From assembly GCA_020064725.1 (NCBI GenBank), contig JAGTWJ010000006.1:992001-1056000 (forward strand): a stretch of 64,000 nt of DNA. Reading direction: 5' to 3'. The notes below the pieces were generated by a model. The model saw only the letters and a program-made list of their open reading frames with translations. It did no database searches and was not told the origin of the DNA. The translations under genes and the position numbers were made by a program. The first letter of the stretch is position 1; the number at the start of each line of letters is the position of its first letter. This document shows, piece by piece, positions 47,045-60,100 of this stretch. This DNA comes from Drechslerella dactyloides (lineage: Eukaryota > Ascomycota > Orbiliomycetes > Orbiliales > Orbiliaceae).

Positions 47045-47145
47045 ATGTAAATGTGGGAAAGTGAGTGCGTGAGTGTCTGAGTGAGCGAACGAACGAACAC
47101 ACGAACGAACTCACGAGCGAATGATTGATTGAGTGAAGGAGAGCA
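47045..47145. repeat. Degenerate GAGT/GAAC tetranucleotide tract
   Basis: A run of related tetranucleotides (GTGAGTGAG..., CGAACGAACGAAC, GATTGATTGAGTGA), imperfect throughout. It lies 1.6 kb upstream of the 938-residue protein gene. Confidence 0.7.
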
Positions 47146-48718
47146 AGCGATGCGAGTGAGGCCTGCCTTCCCTCGCCCTGCCGTACACTTTGCATCTGCA
47201 CTTCGATGGAGGACGGCCAGGAGGCGGTCTAGGCGAGTCTTTTTTGCGGTTGTGCTTGCACTCGGGCTGCCTGTACCCACATCCTGCCCGCCAGCCAGTC
47301 AGCCAGACGGCTACCCTCGCTCGCCCTGTCTTCTGCTGCCACCCTCACGGACGAGGAGCGATAACATCTCTTTTGCAAGGACGTGATCCCGTTGATTTCG
47401 CATTCCTGCTGGATGCTGTGCAACCGGGCGGATCGGAGCTGATTCTACTGGCCAGTCACCTCACTCGCTAGCTGCTGGACTAATTGACTGACTCTCTTCG
47501 AGTGCACTTCGGACAGTCAGTCTGGGCTATTCTCTTCGATCGAATCTTCCCATCCTGCCGAGAATTTTCTTTCCCCTTCCCTTCAATCTATTTTCTATCT
47601 TTTGTTTTTTTTGGGCTGTCCATCAGGCTAGCGGTCCATCTCTCGCTCTCTCGCTTTTTTTCTCTCGCTCCTGCTCGAGTCCAATTGGCCCTATCAGACT
47701 CCCCCCCTCGCTTTCCCGAACCCGCTTTCCTGCTGCCTGCCTGCCCAAAGGAGAAGCGAGGAGACGGATGGGTGTGGATGTGATCTAGAGATTGACGGAG
47801 CGATTGAGTGATTGATTTTGATTGACCGATTGAGTCGAGATCGATACCCCATTGCACATATTACCCACATACAGATTTCATACACGCAGGCATATTATAT
47901 CGCCCGTCCGTCTGTGAGAGTCACGACGGACAGACGGGACAGGCGAACGGTCTGGAAGCACAGGCACAACATCTCTCTCCCTCTCTCCCTCTTTCTTACT
48001 CCTGCTCTCTCGCGGGCCGTGTTTCGAAGGGGCAACTGGACTGAAGTCTCCAAGTTTCTTGTCCGGCCTTGTCACCCACACCCGCAGCGGCGTCCCACGC
48101 CTCGATCTGGGTTTGATTTGGGCTGTTTTGGGGGGACTGGATTTTTTCTTGAGGTTGATTGAATCGTTTGATTGATTGATTTGATCCCTCGTCCCTGGGG
48201 TCAAGTGAGCTGTCTGCCGTGCCTGCTCCTGCGAGGCCTCCTCGATTCGCGCAGATATCGAGGGCCCGTCCGGGCATAAAAAGATCGAAAGAACAAGAAC
48301 CGCTTCGTGCCCGTCTGGAGGAGAAGAAGAAAAAGAAAAGGGAAAGGAAAGACGAGACTTGCGAACGAACGAGCGAGAACAGGAACGAAGCCGCGCCGAC
48401 AGCGAAGAAAGAAAGGATACTCGATCGAAGCCACGGAAAAAGAAAGGAAGCGCAAGCACCAGCAGCCGAACGGACCAAGAAAAAGAAAAGGCGGCCCGCC
48501 GAGCGCACAAACGAAGGAAAGCCCTCGAGCACGAAGCAGAAGCAAGAAGCAAAAGCAGAAGCAAAAGCAGAAGCAGAAGCAGAAGCAGAAGCAAGCAGCC
48601 AGCAGCCGTCGTCCAGCAAAAGCGGGATCGAGTGGGATCGCAGCGAGGAGTCGTCGTCTCGTCTCGTCGAATTTCCTCCTGGCTGGCCGCGCTGGCCCAC
48701 CGCACCGCATTCTTCAAG
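47146..48718 (+). promoter_or_regulatory. Pyrimidine/purine-biased upstream region and leader
   Basis: About 1.6 kb directly upstream of the ATG at 48,719. It goes from CT-rich (47,480-48,060) to a purine-rich tract (48,290-48,600) that includes AGAAGC repeats at 48,533-48,593. Such long biased tracts are typical of leaders and promoters of fungal regulatory genes. The coding frame of the next gene stays open upstream as far as 48,359 without an ATG. Confidence 0.4.
48533..48593. repeat. AGAAGC hexanucleotide repeat
   Basis: About ten imperfect AGAAGC/AAAAGC units in tandem, in the presumed 5' leader of the following gene. In one plus-strand frame they encode Arg-Ser-Lys-Ser repeats, in another Lys-Gln repeats, and in the minus strand runs of Phe/Cys or Ala/Ser. 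These are compositional artefacts. Confidence 0.85.
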
Positions 48719-51597
48719 ATGTCTCGCGGCGGCGCTGCTCGACGGCCTTCGCTGCCCGCGTCTGCTATTTCTCCCTCCGCTCCCTCGTCGACCTCTTCGC
48801 CCTCCTCCTCCGCCTCCTCTTCCTCTTCCTCTTCTTCTCCGCCATCCCAGATGGAACATATTTCCTCCTCTGCCCTCCCCGCTGCCGTCGTGTCTACTTC
48901 TTCTCATTCTCATTCCTCTTCTGCCGCCGCCGCTGCTGCTGCTACCGTTACTGCAGCTCCTCCCGCCAACAACAATCCAACAGCTTCGGCTTCCTCTCCC
49001 TCTCCCGCTCCTCCCATTCCTCCCTTCTCCTCCCACAGCCAGCCCTCCAGCCCATCCGCCGACCATCCTCACCCATCCGCTTCGTCTGCCTATCATCGCC
49101 CCCATACTCACTTCTGGGACCCTTCCTCCAACCTCACCGGCCCGTGGACCACCCGTTCCGTCGACGGTCCCGTCCAAGACGGCTCCGGGTACCCTTTCCC
49201 ACCGGCCTCGCCCTCCGAGCCCAGCACCCCGCTGCAGGATCCGAGATCCAGAGAATATCCCACCTCAGCGGCATCCGCCCGGAGTGCTCTACGCTCCCCG
49301 CAGATATCTCAAGCAATTGGCTCCAAATTGCCCGCATCCGCTTCGTCCCAACACAACCGCCGGTCGAGCCACGGCCGTTCTTCGCTCGGGAGGGTCAAGG
49401 CGATCTTGAAGCTGCCCTTCAGTCGTAGAGCAACCTCTCCGACTTCCAGCAGAGACCGGCCGTCTTCCGCTTCCGCAAATCCTACCGTTCCGGCAGCTCC
49501 AATTGATCGGCCCAGACCCACGCCAACCGCTCGACCGTCGCTACCCCCGCTGCAGCCGCCGCTCCCGCCACTGCTCACAACGTCGCCTCTATCGGGACCG
49601 GCAAAGGAAGGTCCTGGCATGGGAAACAGCCCTAACGAAATGCCCGAAAGCCCTTCCAATATCGGCCTCCTCGAAAGGAGAAGGAACCGGAACGGCCCAA
49701 ACACCAACGGCGAGCCAATGTCTCCGGATACCCTCCTCCAGAATCTAAGCCAGTCCGAGAAAACACGCGCCATCTTATCCCCCGCTGCACCGGCCATGCT
49801 TACTCCGCCCGAAGATGACAGAAAGCAACCTCCCACCTGGCAGCCGCTCTCCTCGTCCAATCCCGATTACGCGAATTCGACGAGCATCCTGTCCGAGCAG
49901 CCGCTCATAATGACCATGCAATCGGGCGCGGGTGGAAGCAACGGAAAAGGCGTCTCGGCTCCCAAGCTCTCCACCCCGAACGAGCCGATGAAATCTGATA
50001 ATATTCTTGCCTCTGTGCTGTCCAACGGCCTTCAGGCGGGAGAAGAGTGGCTCGGGGAAGCTCTTAAGGTTATGCGTAAGTTTAATAATTAATATCTACG
50101 TCGGCAAAATACGAGACTAATGATTTGTTCGATATAGTTCTGTCGCACCCACCTGATCTCCGGCCGGCTACCGAGGCCGTTCGACTGATATCTCACGCCC
50201 TACCTTGTCCGCTACCCGTGAGGGCATCTGCGGATACTACAAGCTACTCCGCGCAAGTAGACTCTGGGTATCTGCCCGAGTCAGCCTCAGCTGCTCAAGG
50301 TGTCGCAGCTGCCGCCGGCTACTTTATGCTACCGTTTACCCAGTGCAAGCCCAACAACGGCGGCTTCCAGAACTCAGAACACGACGGCACAACCAGTGCT
50401 TTGAATGCGATGACCTCAGCAATCCAAAAGGTGCATGGGGATGATACAAGGCGCGTGTACATTCACGTATCTCACGCCATATCTTCTAATATCGCAGCTC
50501 CCAAGATCCAGTCTTCGAACTTGACTGGATCCAGTGTCAACAGTGCGGCTACCAGCGCTGGCAGTCTGCTGCCATCCGCATTTCTAACATCTCCGCCGCA
50601 CGAAAGGGACTTCTTCTCTTCGACAATCTTCAACAGCGTCGTTATGGCCCAGGATCCCATGTCCTACGCTACCCCGTCTACGTTCCCCACGCCCATCCTG
50701 CAGAGACCAACGCCCAACCCCGCCTTGCCACCGTTCTCCCTCCATTTCTCATTACTCGAGCGCTACATACCGCCTCCAACTCCCACGGCAGACTCGGCGA
50801 TGTTCTCAACCTACTCTTCCGTGCTCCTTGACCGTGTCGTGGAGCTTTCTCCGAATGGTGGAAGCCTTCTCTTCATCTATCCGACTAAGACTGGAGCCAG
50901 ACAATTCCGGGACAGATATCTCGGCAAGGTTCTTGACCCGCTTTTGCGCCGACTCATGGTTCTACACCGCCTTCGAGACGATCTGCTCTGGGGAATAAGC
51001 CGGATGGTAGCCGTCGAGCAGATGCAGGAGTTCGAAGATCTGAAGGACAGGTTGGAGCACTTTTGCCGGCGTTTGTCCGAGAAGTCCAGAGACGAGGTGG
51101 CGGACGAGAAGCGCTATGCTGGCCCCAACTTTTTCCACCCTAACGTTTCCCTGGTCCACGCACAGAAGGTGAATGTAGCCCTGAGCCAGTTCTCCTGGAG
51201 AGAATGGTGGACGTTCCAGGAATCGACCCGGATTCGCGAGATCGTCAAGAACCATTTCTCGGTCACCCCATCGCAGGATGGAGGTGCGAACCAATCCTTC
51301 ATCGAGTCACCAATCAGTGGGTCGGAGGCTGCGGCGATAGGCCAGCCTGGCCTCGCAACTCCGATTCAATACTCCGGTCCGATGGATCTGGCGAGAGAAA
51401 TCCTGGATGGAGTCAAGGTGACGACCACACGACCAAGCAGCCGCGGCATGGGCGAAGCAGTTTTGGCGAGCTCGATGGTCGGACCAACACCCAGCTGGCC
51501 TGTTGTTGGCGAAGTCGGCAGTCCCACTCACACGCGGCGCAAGCCGGAGAAGGAGACGATCGAGATTGGTGTCTTTGTCCTGCGACGACACGGGTAG
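48719..51597 (+). CDS. Large fungal protein of unknown function
   Basis: Join 48719..50075 and 50138..51597, 938 residues. The ATG at 48,719 is the first in a frame otherwise open for 120 codons upstream. The 62-nt intron has donor GTAAGT, branch GACTAAT and acceptor GATATAG, and joins GEALKVM to LLSHPPDLRPATEAV in frame. The first 420 residues are extremely Ser/Pro/Ala-rich and disordered. The second exon looks folded: ATEAVRLISHALP, GYFMLPFTQC, RRVYIHVSHAIS, SVLLDRVVELSPNGGSLLFIYPTKTGARQF, then a helical region with several Trp (SWREWWTFQE). I know no named family for it. The Gly/Ser turn in NGGSLLFIYPT recalls nucleotide-binding folds, but no full motif is present. It has no signal peptide or membrane segment, so an intracellular protein is most likely. 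Confidence 0.8.
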
Positions 51598-54500
51598 CAT
51601 CCGCCGCCGCCGCCACCGGACCATCATTCTTCATAGTAGGATCGCCTTCGCGTACTGATTTTTTTCCCATCTACCTTTCTACAAAAGCGCGCGTCTTTAT
51701 TCTGGTTTATTTTTTTTTTTGTTTGAGGCCATCCCCCCCTGCTTATCATTTTTTTTTTCTTTCGATTTAATAAACGGTGAAACTCTTCATGATACCACGA
51801 CCATTCAAACATTTTCTGTCTATATACCAATCCTCAACTGTATTATGACGACCATTTCCGCTTATTTCCGCTCGTGGTATATTTTTTTTTCTTTAGCACA
51901 TTTTGATTGGCGGTCATTGGTATAATTTCTTGCAGCGCGACAGTCAGTGTTTTTGTCATCCATTCTCCATCGGCATGTTCCTGGTATTGAGCATGCGAGG
52001 AGAGAGGACCCCCGTCCATAGCAGTTGGTCCCGTTTCAGTCTTGATTTTCATTTTTCATTTTGGTGATCTCTCATACTATCTATCTATCAATCAGCCGGT
52101 CCCCCATCCTTCGTCGCATCCCCAGATTTCTTCTTCATGTCAGGCTATGTTTCATTGCAGGAGTTTTTTTTTTTATCCTTCTCATCCTTTCTTTCTCCTC
52201 TTATCATTTTTCTTCTCTTTCTATTATTTTGTTTATTAGACAGGGACGGAGTTGTATATCATTTCCTTTGTAGGCAGCTTGAACTTTGCAGGGACTTACT
52301 CAACGGAACGGGACAGGCTGGGAATTGGAATAGTAATCTTATAAAACGAGTTCTAAAACGAAACAACGAGAGGAGCAGAAGCAGAAACAGAAAAAGATCG
52401 ACGCGACGACGGACAGCTGAGTCGACTTGTTGACGGGCTCGATCGACTCATCTCGTTTGAATTCTCGGGATCTTGGCTTTTGCTAGGCAAGTTTGACCTT
52501 TGAGACCTGCTCTTGCAATTGCCTTCGTGGCTGGTTGGCAGTCCGTCGTGGAGATCCATGGAGCGAGGTTTAGGCTGGAGGGTACGTGCGACGGGTACCA
52601 TCGATGCGGCATCGACAGCATTGTGTCGAGTGGTGCGTATTTGATGTCGGTACCGACGGGTTGATAATGTATATTACAGAGCAGTAGATACATAGGCTAG
52701 ATCGAAGCGTATATATTCACATATTGAAAATAACAGCTGTACGGAGTGGACGAAACGGGGACGCCGTACTAGCCACGTCCTAGCATGCTATAGCTGTGCT
52801 ATAGCATTCGTGAGGTATATAATACATGCACGCACGTAAGACAGCTGTGCTATATATACTACACTATATATGTATATTACACTGTTCGATCAATAGTAGA
52901 TGCAGGCGTGCATATGTGAGTAAGAAGTAAGTAAGTAGCTAGCGACTAAATTAGCCTGTCGGGTCGAACTCGGCAGTGGCAGCAGGAGGCTAATTCAACG
53001 TCTACGGGTGTAAATATAGGCGTGTTGCGGCGCCGCGGGTATAAGCGATGTCACGTGGTGTAGGCGCGCGGGTGTGCTTCGAGATTTGAGTTGAGTTTCG
53101 CTTTGGATTATGAGTTCTGGGCATTGCTTGATTTGATCGATGTTGTCTGAGTGGCGGGGTAGGCTGAGGGACGATTGTTTGATCGGGATTGCAAGATTGT
53201 GGGACATGCGTGCATTTGTATCGGAGAGTCCGGTGTGCATGTGCATATGTGGAGGATGGAGGAGCTGGAGGAGGGGTATTCGACTGTGGTTTCAGGCTAT
53301 ACGTGTGTTGGGATGTTTCGACGTTTCTCCATGTCTGTCGGCTGCGCCTTTCTTGGTATTTTCGAGATGTGGATATGTACATACGTACGAAGGTCATGTC
53401 ATGGACGGGCTTTGCAAGCCACCGACGCCGACGATTCTGGCCGCAGAATCGAATCGATTCAAATGGTCGTATGATCGATCGTATATAGGTTATGTACTAG
53501 GGTAACGGCTATAGACAACGGTGGCTGAGCGGAGTGGCGAGCTCGAGGAGGGGTTTTTATATTAATTCTATAGATCTATAATACGGAGCTCGAATGCTTG
53601 GCGCCACGGCATACTAGCCATGCATATAGATGCAGATGATCAGTCGGATGCAAGTGTATGCACTTACCTAGGTATGCACATACGTATGCGGAGGCCTGAT
53701 CGAGTTAATCAATGTTCTCGATATACGGTGATCATGGGATGCAGATATGTTTTGTGTACGTGTGTGTACTAATAGATCCGGGGGGAGGCTAGGGGGAAGG
53801 TGCCACGGCGTCTGCGTCAATGCATGCAGCGGGAGACCTCCGGCTGTATTCGATTCGAATTCTCGATTCTCGAGCTGGATTTCAGGTCACCTTGAATCGA
53901 ATTGGATCGCAATCGGCGGGGTAAGGCCTGGCCGGCTCTGTCGTATTCTGCGACTGGAGCTCAGGGCGTGGGTACACTACGTTCATACATACGTACGTAC
54001 GCTGCGGTGGCTGTGTGTTTGCGATGCGGATGGGATGGGTGCTTTGCCCGTTTCAGAGGCCGTTTGCGATGTGCAGGTCGAGATTCGATTCAAAGGGCGC
54101 ACTTCTTATTAACCCGTTTACTTGGCGATTTTATTTTTATTATCCCTCGTATGGACCGTCTACGCAGGGTTCAGCAATATTATACCAGTAGGTGTTCTGG
54201 ATGGGACGGTTGGATTAGGTAAGAGGGCGTGGAGAAGAATTTTTGGAATGTCTCGGTCCCCTGAGCTTGTGTGTCTCTGGTTTGACGTATGCGGCAGGGA
54301 CGGTCAGGGATGCGCATATTTCGAATTCGCACGTAAGAAAAACCGTTTACGTTTGGCGTCTGGATCCAACAGAGCTCGACAGCGTTTTCCAGCAGACATG
54401 AAACGGCATATCTATATCTACACACATGCGTAGTGCTGAAGTTATAGAATTCGGGTGTTACGCAGATATCGATCATGCCGTTTTATGTACGGAGGCGCGG

Positions 54501-55511
54501 CGACCGGGTTAGTGGTTGGAAATGCATCCTCGGGCGGGTTGATTACAACGCTTGGCATCATGCGAAGGGGCTGCGGGCGCCGCGGGCTGCAAGCCTGCCG
54601 TGCATACGTTCAATTGACGAGCGGTTCAAGTCACGTACCGTCGTCGCAATGCAATACGTCGCGTCGACAGCGCCGTATATATATATCGGCCTGTCATCGA
54701 TTACGGTGTCGCATTGACCTGTGCGCACAAATCTGTATGGACCGGTATCCACCCTGTCTACATCGGTTGCACGGTAGTGTGAATACGGCAGTCGCAATCT
54801 GGCCCGACAGCCGGCCTGCGATCGATGGGGCGCGAGAGATCAAGGCAGTCTGTGTGTAATGGGAAGTACGTTTCTGGGGGACTAGCCGTTTTGCTAGATA
54901 TCGCTTCCTGTTTCGCGCACCGTCGGCAAGCGGACGGCGAGCGCTCGACGCTGGACTTCGGCTCCGGCTGCTCGAACTCCAGAGTTTTGCCGGCTTGCGA
55001 CTTGTATGGCGACTGAGCTCGCGTGTCTGGACTGTGGCCGTTGACCATGGGATCCTATAGGCGGCGATGTTATAGCGGGTGGGGTCGTTTGGATGGCATG
55101 GGCTCGGCCTTCGCAAGAGTGGTCCTGAAGCGGCGTCCGTCTGCGTGTATCGAATCTTATCTGCGTGCCGGCGCCCGTTGACTCGACCGACCTTTTCCTT
55201 CATCTTAAATTACGCTGACCGCGCTGCTGCCCGTGCGCTAGCTGTCCATGTCCGCCTGTCGTCCTGCATTTGATATATTATCGACGATACTATTGTTCGC
55301 CTGCTCGTATTGAATTCACCGACTGTACCGACGGACGACGATATCATCTGATATCGTACTGCCATATTGCATCCCTCCCGTTGATCCGCTGGATGCACGC
55401 TGCGCCGAAGACTGGGTATCGATATCGTCCGCAGTCCGGGTAATTGCAGAAGCCTGGAGTTACGATCGAGGTACGTACGCACATAATTATGTACTGTACA
55501 TACACACATGC
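51598..55511. other. Intergenic, no gene recognised
   Basis: About 3.9 kb. The first 700 bp is T-rich with runs of eight to ten T, fitting a 3' untranslated region of the preceding gene. Further on there are many short palindromic words (TATATATGTATAT, GTACGTAC, CATGCATG). Frames up to 169 codons overlap on both strands without splice partners. Confidence 0.5.
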
Positions 55512-57101
55512 ATGCATGCACGTTCTAGTATACGTGCGCGAGAACGCAGAGTGTCTATCCGTGGTCGATATATGTTTTTTCATCGCATGCGCTTGACCGT
55601 ATGCGACTGGCGACGACGACGCCTCGCAGCCTGCCTAGATGTACGGAGCCGTATACGAGTGGGCGGAGCGGCGCGGGCAGCAGGCAGACCATGTCGACCG
55701 TTGCCTGTATATTATCCGGGCCCGAAGACGACGAGCATCTGCCGAGGCGCCGAGCCCGCTGCCTGTGTCGCAACGGTATCACGACCGATATCACGAGAGA
55801 TAGCGTATCGACACCGGCGTCGCGGCTGGCTATTTAACACACGACGGATGCTTCGGACTGAACCTCGTCTGATACGGCAGCCGGCTCAACATTCGATCTG
55901 CCCTCGTGTGATTGCGAGTGCCATTTTCCCGAGAGAGCGCTCTCGCGACTGGCAGGGCTCCGCTGTCCACTCCGCCTGGTGCAATTTCGTTTTTCGCCAG
56001 TCCGCCGCTGCGCCAGTCGCCAGCAGCCGGCAGCCAATTCCTCGAGGCCTCGCGGCGCCAACCTCTCCCCTTCTCCCTCCTCTGCTTCTGCTTCTGCTTC
56101 TCTCCGCCCGCTTGCGACGGCTCCTCCCTTCGCTCTCCTCCTCCATCGCTTCATTCTCCCCCATCTCCTCCTCCTCCTCTTCCTCTCCTCTGCTGCTGTC
56201 GTGGCCCGCCTGTCTGACGGCTTTCGGGGCGCCTGCGCGAAACGAGGAACTGGAAAACCAAACCCGTTTCCGTCACCGAATTCCCCCCCGACAGAAAACC
56301 ATCCGTGGCTTGTGGTCGGATCTTTTTTTTTCCTTTCACGCTCGCTCGCTACTCGTCGTCTTATTGTTCCACTCTACGAGTAGCACGATTAGCTCGGCTG
56401 CTAGCAGCAGTAATAGCAAGAGTTACTTTCTTGCTGCTGTCATCGTGCTGCTTGCTGTTTGGTCGTTTCTCCCCGAGTCAGTCAATCTTACCGGACCTCG
56501 TTTGACTTTTTAATTCTTCTTCCCAGCTTCCCGCCAAACAAGCCCAAACCGATCGCCGGCGTTTTCTCCCTCGCCTTGCAATTGCAATTGCGATTTGCTC
56601 GCCCGGCCGGCTCATCGCTCGCTGTCTTGTCGAGTTCTCCCCCAAGAGAAAAATAAAAAATTCCAACCGATCTCGCGTTCCAGCCGTATATAATTCCCCC
56701 CGAGGGGCCCGAATTCCTCCCGCGCGATCAAGTCGGCCGCCGGAATACAGAAAAAATAAAAAAAATTCCAAAAAAGGGGACGCTCCCTCCTTTCCGTCAA
56801 AGTGTCGGCGATATCGAGGAGCACCGCGAATCCGACACGGAGCAGCCGCGAGTACAGAAGGGGGTTTGCCTTCGCTCGGCTCCGGGCTCCCACCACACCA
56901 CAACCACCACTGCCACCACCACACTCCTCCTCCTCCTCTTCGCCCTCCTCATCATCCTCCTCCTCCTCGCCAACGCCATCCAGGAGGACCTCCCCTTCTC
57001 CTCCTCCTCCCCTCCTATCCTTCGACCTCCCATCCCGGCGGAACCACCCACCTCCACTCAGAAGGGGCTTCTGGCAGGACGACCCACACAACTCCGATTA
57101 G
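55512..57101 (+). promoter_or_regulatory. Upstream region and leader of BST1
   Basis: About 1.6 kb before the BST1 start codon, with strong CT bias on the plus strand at 56,040-56,200 and 56,890-57,020. A 333-codon ATG-initiated frame spans 55,512-56,513; its Leu/Ser/Arg-rich composition follows the pyrimidine tract and it is not accepted as a gene. A TAG stop sits immediately before the BST1 ATG. Confidence 0.4.
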
Positions 57102-60100
57102 ATGAGAGAAAGACGTCTCTCGAATGTCGAGATCGACGATCAAGACAGCGATTCATCCGAGGACTCTCCGCCGGTAGCAGAAGGGGAACCCGACCAGCGG
57201 GATAAACAACACTCCGACCTGAACAGCCCCCCTTCGGCGGGCGGTGGAGGAAGCGGTAATAGCGGTGGAGGTGCTTCGAGCGAAAAAGCCATGCTGGGGA
57301 CGGGCTCCTGGAACAAGAATGACGCTGACCTGCTGCTGGCCGGCTCCAAGTCGAGTCGCGGACGGTCGAGCCGGCGGCCGAGGTTAAGATCCGTCTGGCA
57401 ATGTGGATTGATGCTGCTGACCGTAACGCTGGGATCGTTGCTTGCGCTAGCATCGATATACCACTCCTCGACCGCCCGCCAGCTCGACACCAAGGGCTGT
57501 ATGATGTCGTACATGCGGCCTTCCTACGCGAGACTCGACGACTTTGACACCGAACACACGCGATTCGCCAGCAAATACAGCGTATACCTGTACCGAGAGG
57601 AGAACGTGGACGACACCAGCAAGTCGGCCTTGCTGAAACCCAAAGGCGTGCCTGTGCTGTTCATCCCCGGAAATGCCGGAAGCTACAAGCAGGTCCGCCC
57701 AATCGCCGCGGAGGCGGCCGTCCATTTCGCGGAGCAACTTAAGGCCAATTCCTCAATGTTGGCATCCGGCGCGAGGTCGTTGGACTTTTTCACCGTCGAT
57801 TTCAACGAAGACATCACCGCATTCCACGGCCAGACCCTGCTCGACCAGGCCGAGTTCCTCAACGAGGCCGTCGCCTACATCCTCAGTCTCTATCACGATG
57901 CACGAAAAACAACGAAGGAATCCGATCTCCCGGATCCCGCGTCCGTCATCCTCATCGGACATTCGATGGGAGGTATTGTCGCCCGGACGATGCTGACGAT
58001 GCCCAACTACCAATCCAACTCGATAAACACCATCATCACCATGTCCGCCCCGCACGCGCGCCCGCCAATCTCGTTCGATGCCGAACTGGTCAGAACGTAC
58101 GAACGAGTGAACGCCTATTGGCGGAATTCGTATTCCGCCCAATGGGCGAGTCACAACCCGCTATGGCATGTGACGCTGGTCTCGATAGCCGGAGGCGGCC
58201 TGGACACCGTCGTTCCTTCGGATTATGCATCGATCGCATCGCTGGTCCCGGATACACACGGATTCACAGTTTTTACATCGACCGTCCCCGATGTGTGGAC
58301 CTCGATGGACCACCAAGCAATCTTGTGGTGCGATCAGTTCCGGAAGGTTGTTGCGAAAACTTTACTGGAAATCGTCAATGTGAGACGGCCGGGGCAAACG
58401 AAACCGAGAGCGGAACGGATGCAAATTCTCAAGAAGAGATTCCTGACGGGCATGGAAGATATCGCCGAGCGGACCATACAGGACGAAGGTAAGCTTTTTC
58501 TGCAGCTATAAAGGGCAAGCTAATTAAAGAATTGATTTTCATGCGTGTTTCTTGTGACCGTGGACGCTAACTTGTTGCCGTTTTTCCAGCTTTGAACACG
58601 CTTCTCACGCTCGAGCCGAACAGCCAATCGATAACGCCGCTAGGAGAATCGTTGGTTTTGCGAAAACTTGGAGGAAACAAGAAACCGAAAGCGCATCTTT
58701 TGCCAGTACCACCGAGGAGAGGACCGCGAGGAACTACGCAATTCACCTTACTCACCGACCGACCGCTACGGGGAGATGCGCCGGAGCTCGAAGTGTTAAT
58801 ATGCAGCACTTTCCCGTTACAGGCGGGCCAAGCCCAAAATCTCTTTTCGATGAACATGGACCTCGCGGATGACGTGGTGGACGGAACCCGGCTCGCGTGC
58901 AAATCGGTAGCTGGAGACGTGATCTCGCTACCTGCGTCGAATCGCCAGACCAGGTATCCCTTCAAGCAGAACGATCAGTCGCCGGTGCCGTTTTCATACA
59001 TCCAATACGATCTGGAGGATATTGGCGAACACGAATTTGTGGCGATTGTCGACAAGGCGCCCGCGTTTTCGATGGGCTGGGTGGTCGCACAGTTTAGCGA
59101 GCGGGCGCAGTCGCACTTGTCCGCCGATGTCAAGCTGCCGACGCTGCTCAGCCAGGGAGTCCATACGAGTCTCCCCGCTGAGAGGCCGTTGATGACCGAG
59201 CTCCGCGTCCCGGCTGTTCGGAGCAGCTTGCTCGCGTACAAGCTTTCGGTTGGAGTGCAGGCATGCGGTGACGAAGGGCAGCTGTTCACGCCGTTGATCC
59301 GACAATACCTGAGCGACCCGTATGAATCGAAGTACTTTGTCAACGTCCACCAGGCTGACATTAGCTTGCATGGGATGGCGCCGTTCATGCCGGAGCCGCT
59401 GGAACCGTCCAGGCAGCACGGGCTCGCATTACAGATGTGGTCCGACCCGACTTGCAATTCGCCGATTGAGATTTCGGTCACGGTTGATTATATCGGCAGC
59501 TTGGGCAAGCTGGCGGTCCGATATCGGACAGTGTTCGTTGCCTTCCCGCTGTTGATCGTGGCGCTTGTTCTCCGCCGGCAGTTCCAGGAGTACGATGCGA
59601 CAGGAATATTCATCACCTTTAACGAAGGTCTGGAGTTGGTTCTTCGGCAAGCGCTGCCCGTGACGCTGGTGATCGTGTCTGTTCTTACGATCGGCCTGGC
59701 CATCGCCCAAACACGGCTGCATTCTAACGCGTCGCCGAGAAAAGTGGTGATTGATAGATCGGAGCAGCACGTTCCTGAGCCTTCCCCGTATATGATGCTG
59801 CTCCGGAACGATGCTATCATCGGCCTCCAGGATCCGGGTTTCTGGTTTCTGGCACCGATATTCGTCGCAATCGCGGCTGGAGTTTGCGCTGTTCTCAACT
59901 ATGTCGTCTTGGTCATTGTGCATTCTTTCACTGCCATCTATGCCTGGTTCTCCGCTAGGCCGGCCTGGATGAGCAATGAAAAGAGGTATGTGAATTGTTC
60001 TCTCTTGAATTAACCATGGCATCTGCTAAAACGCCGAATCTAGCAAACGACTGGGGCCACCTTCTGCTTTCACTTCTGGGCATCCTCGACGCCGGCTTCT

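Noticed and set aside
47996..49177. 393-codon minus-strand frame
   Set aside because: Antisense to the disordered N-terminus of the 938-residue protein; its Gly/Arg and Ser/Phe runs are compositional.
55512..56513. 333-codon plus-strand frame upstream of BST1
   Set aside because: Its Leu/Ser/Arg runs simply translate the CT-rich BST1 leader; long overlapping frames exist in other phases and no domain is visible. It could at most be an upstream frame in the transcript.
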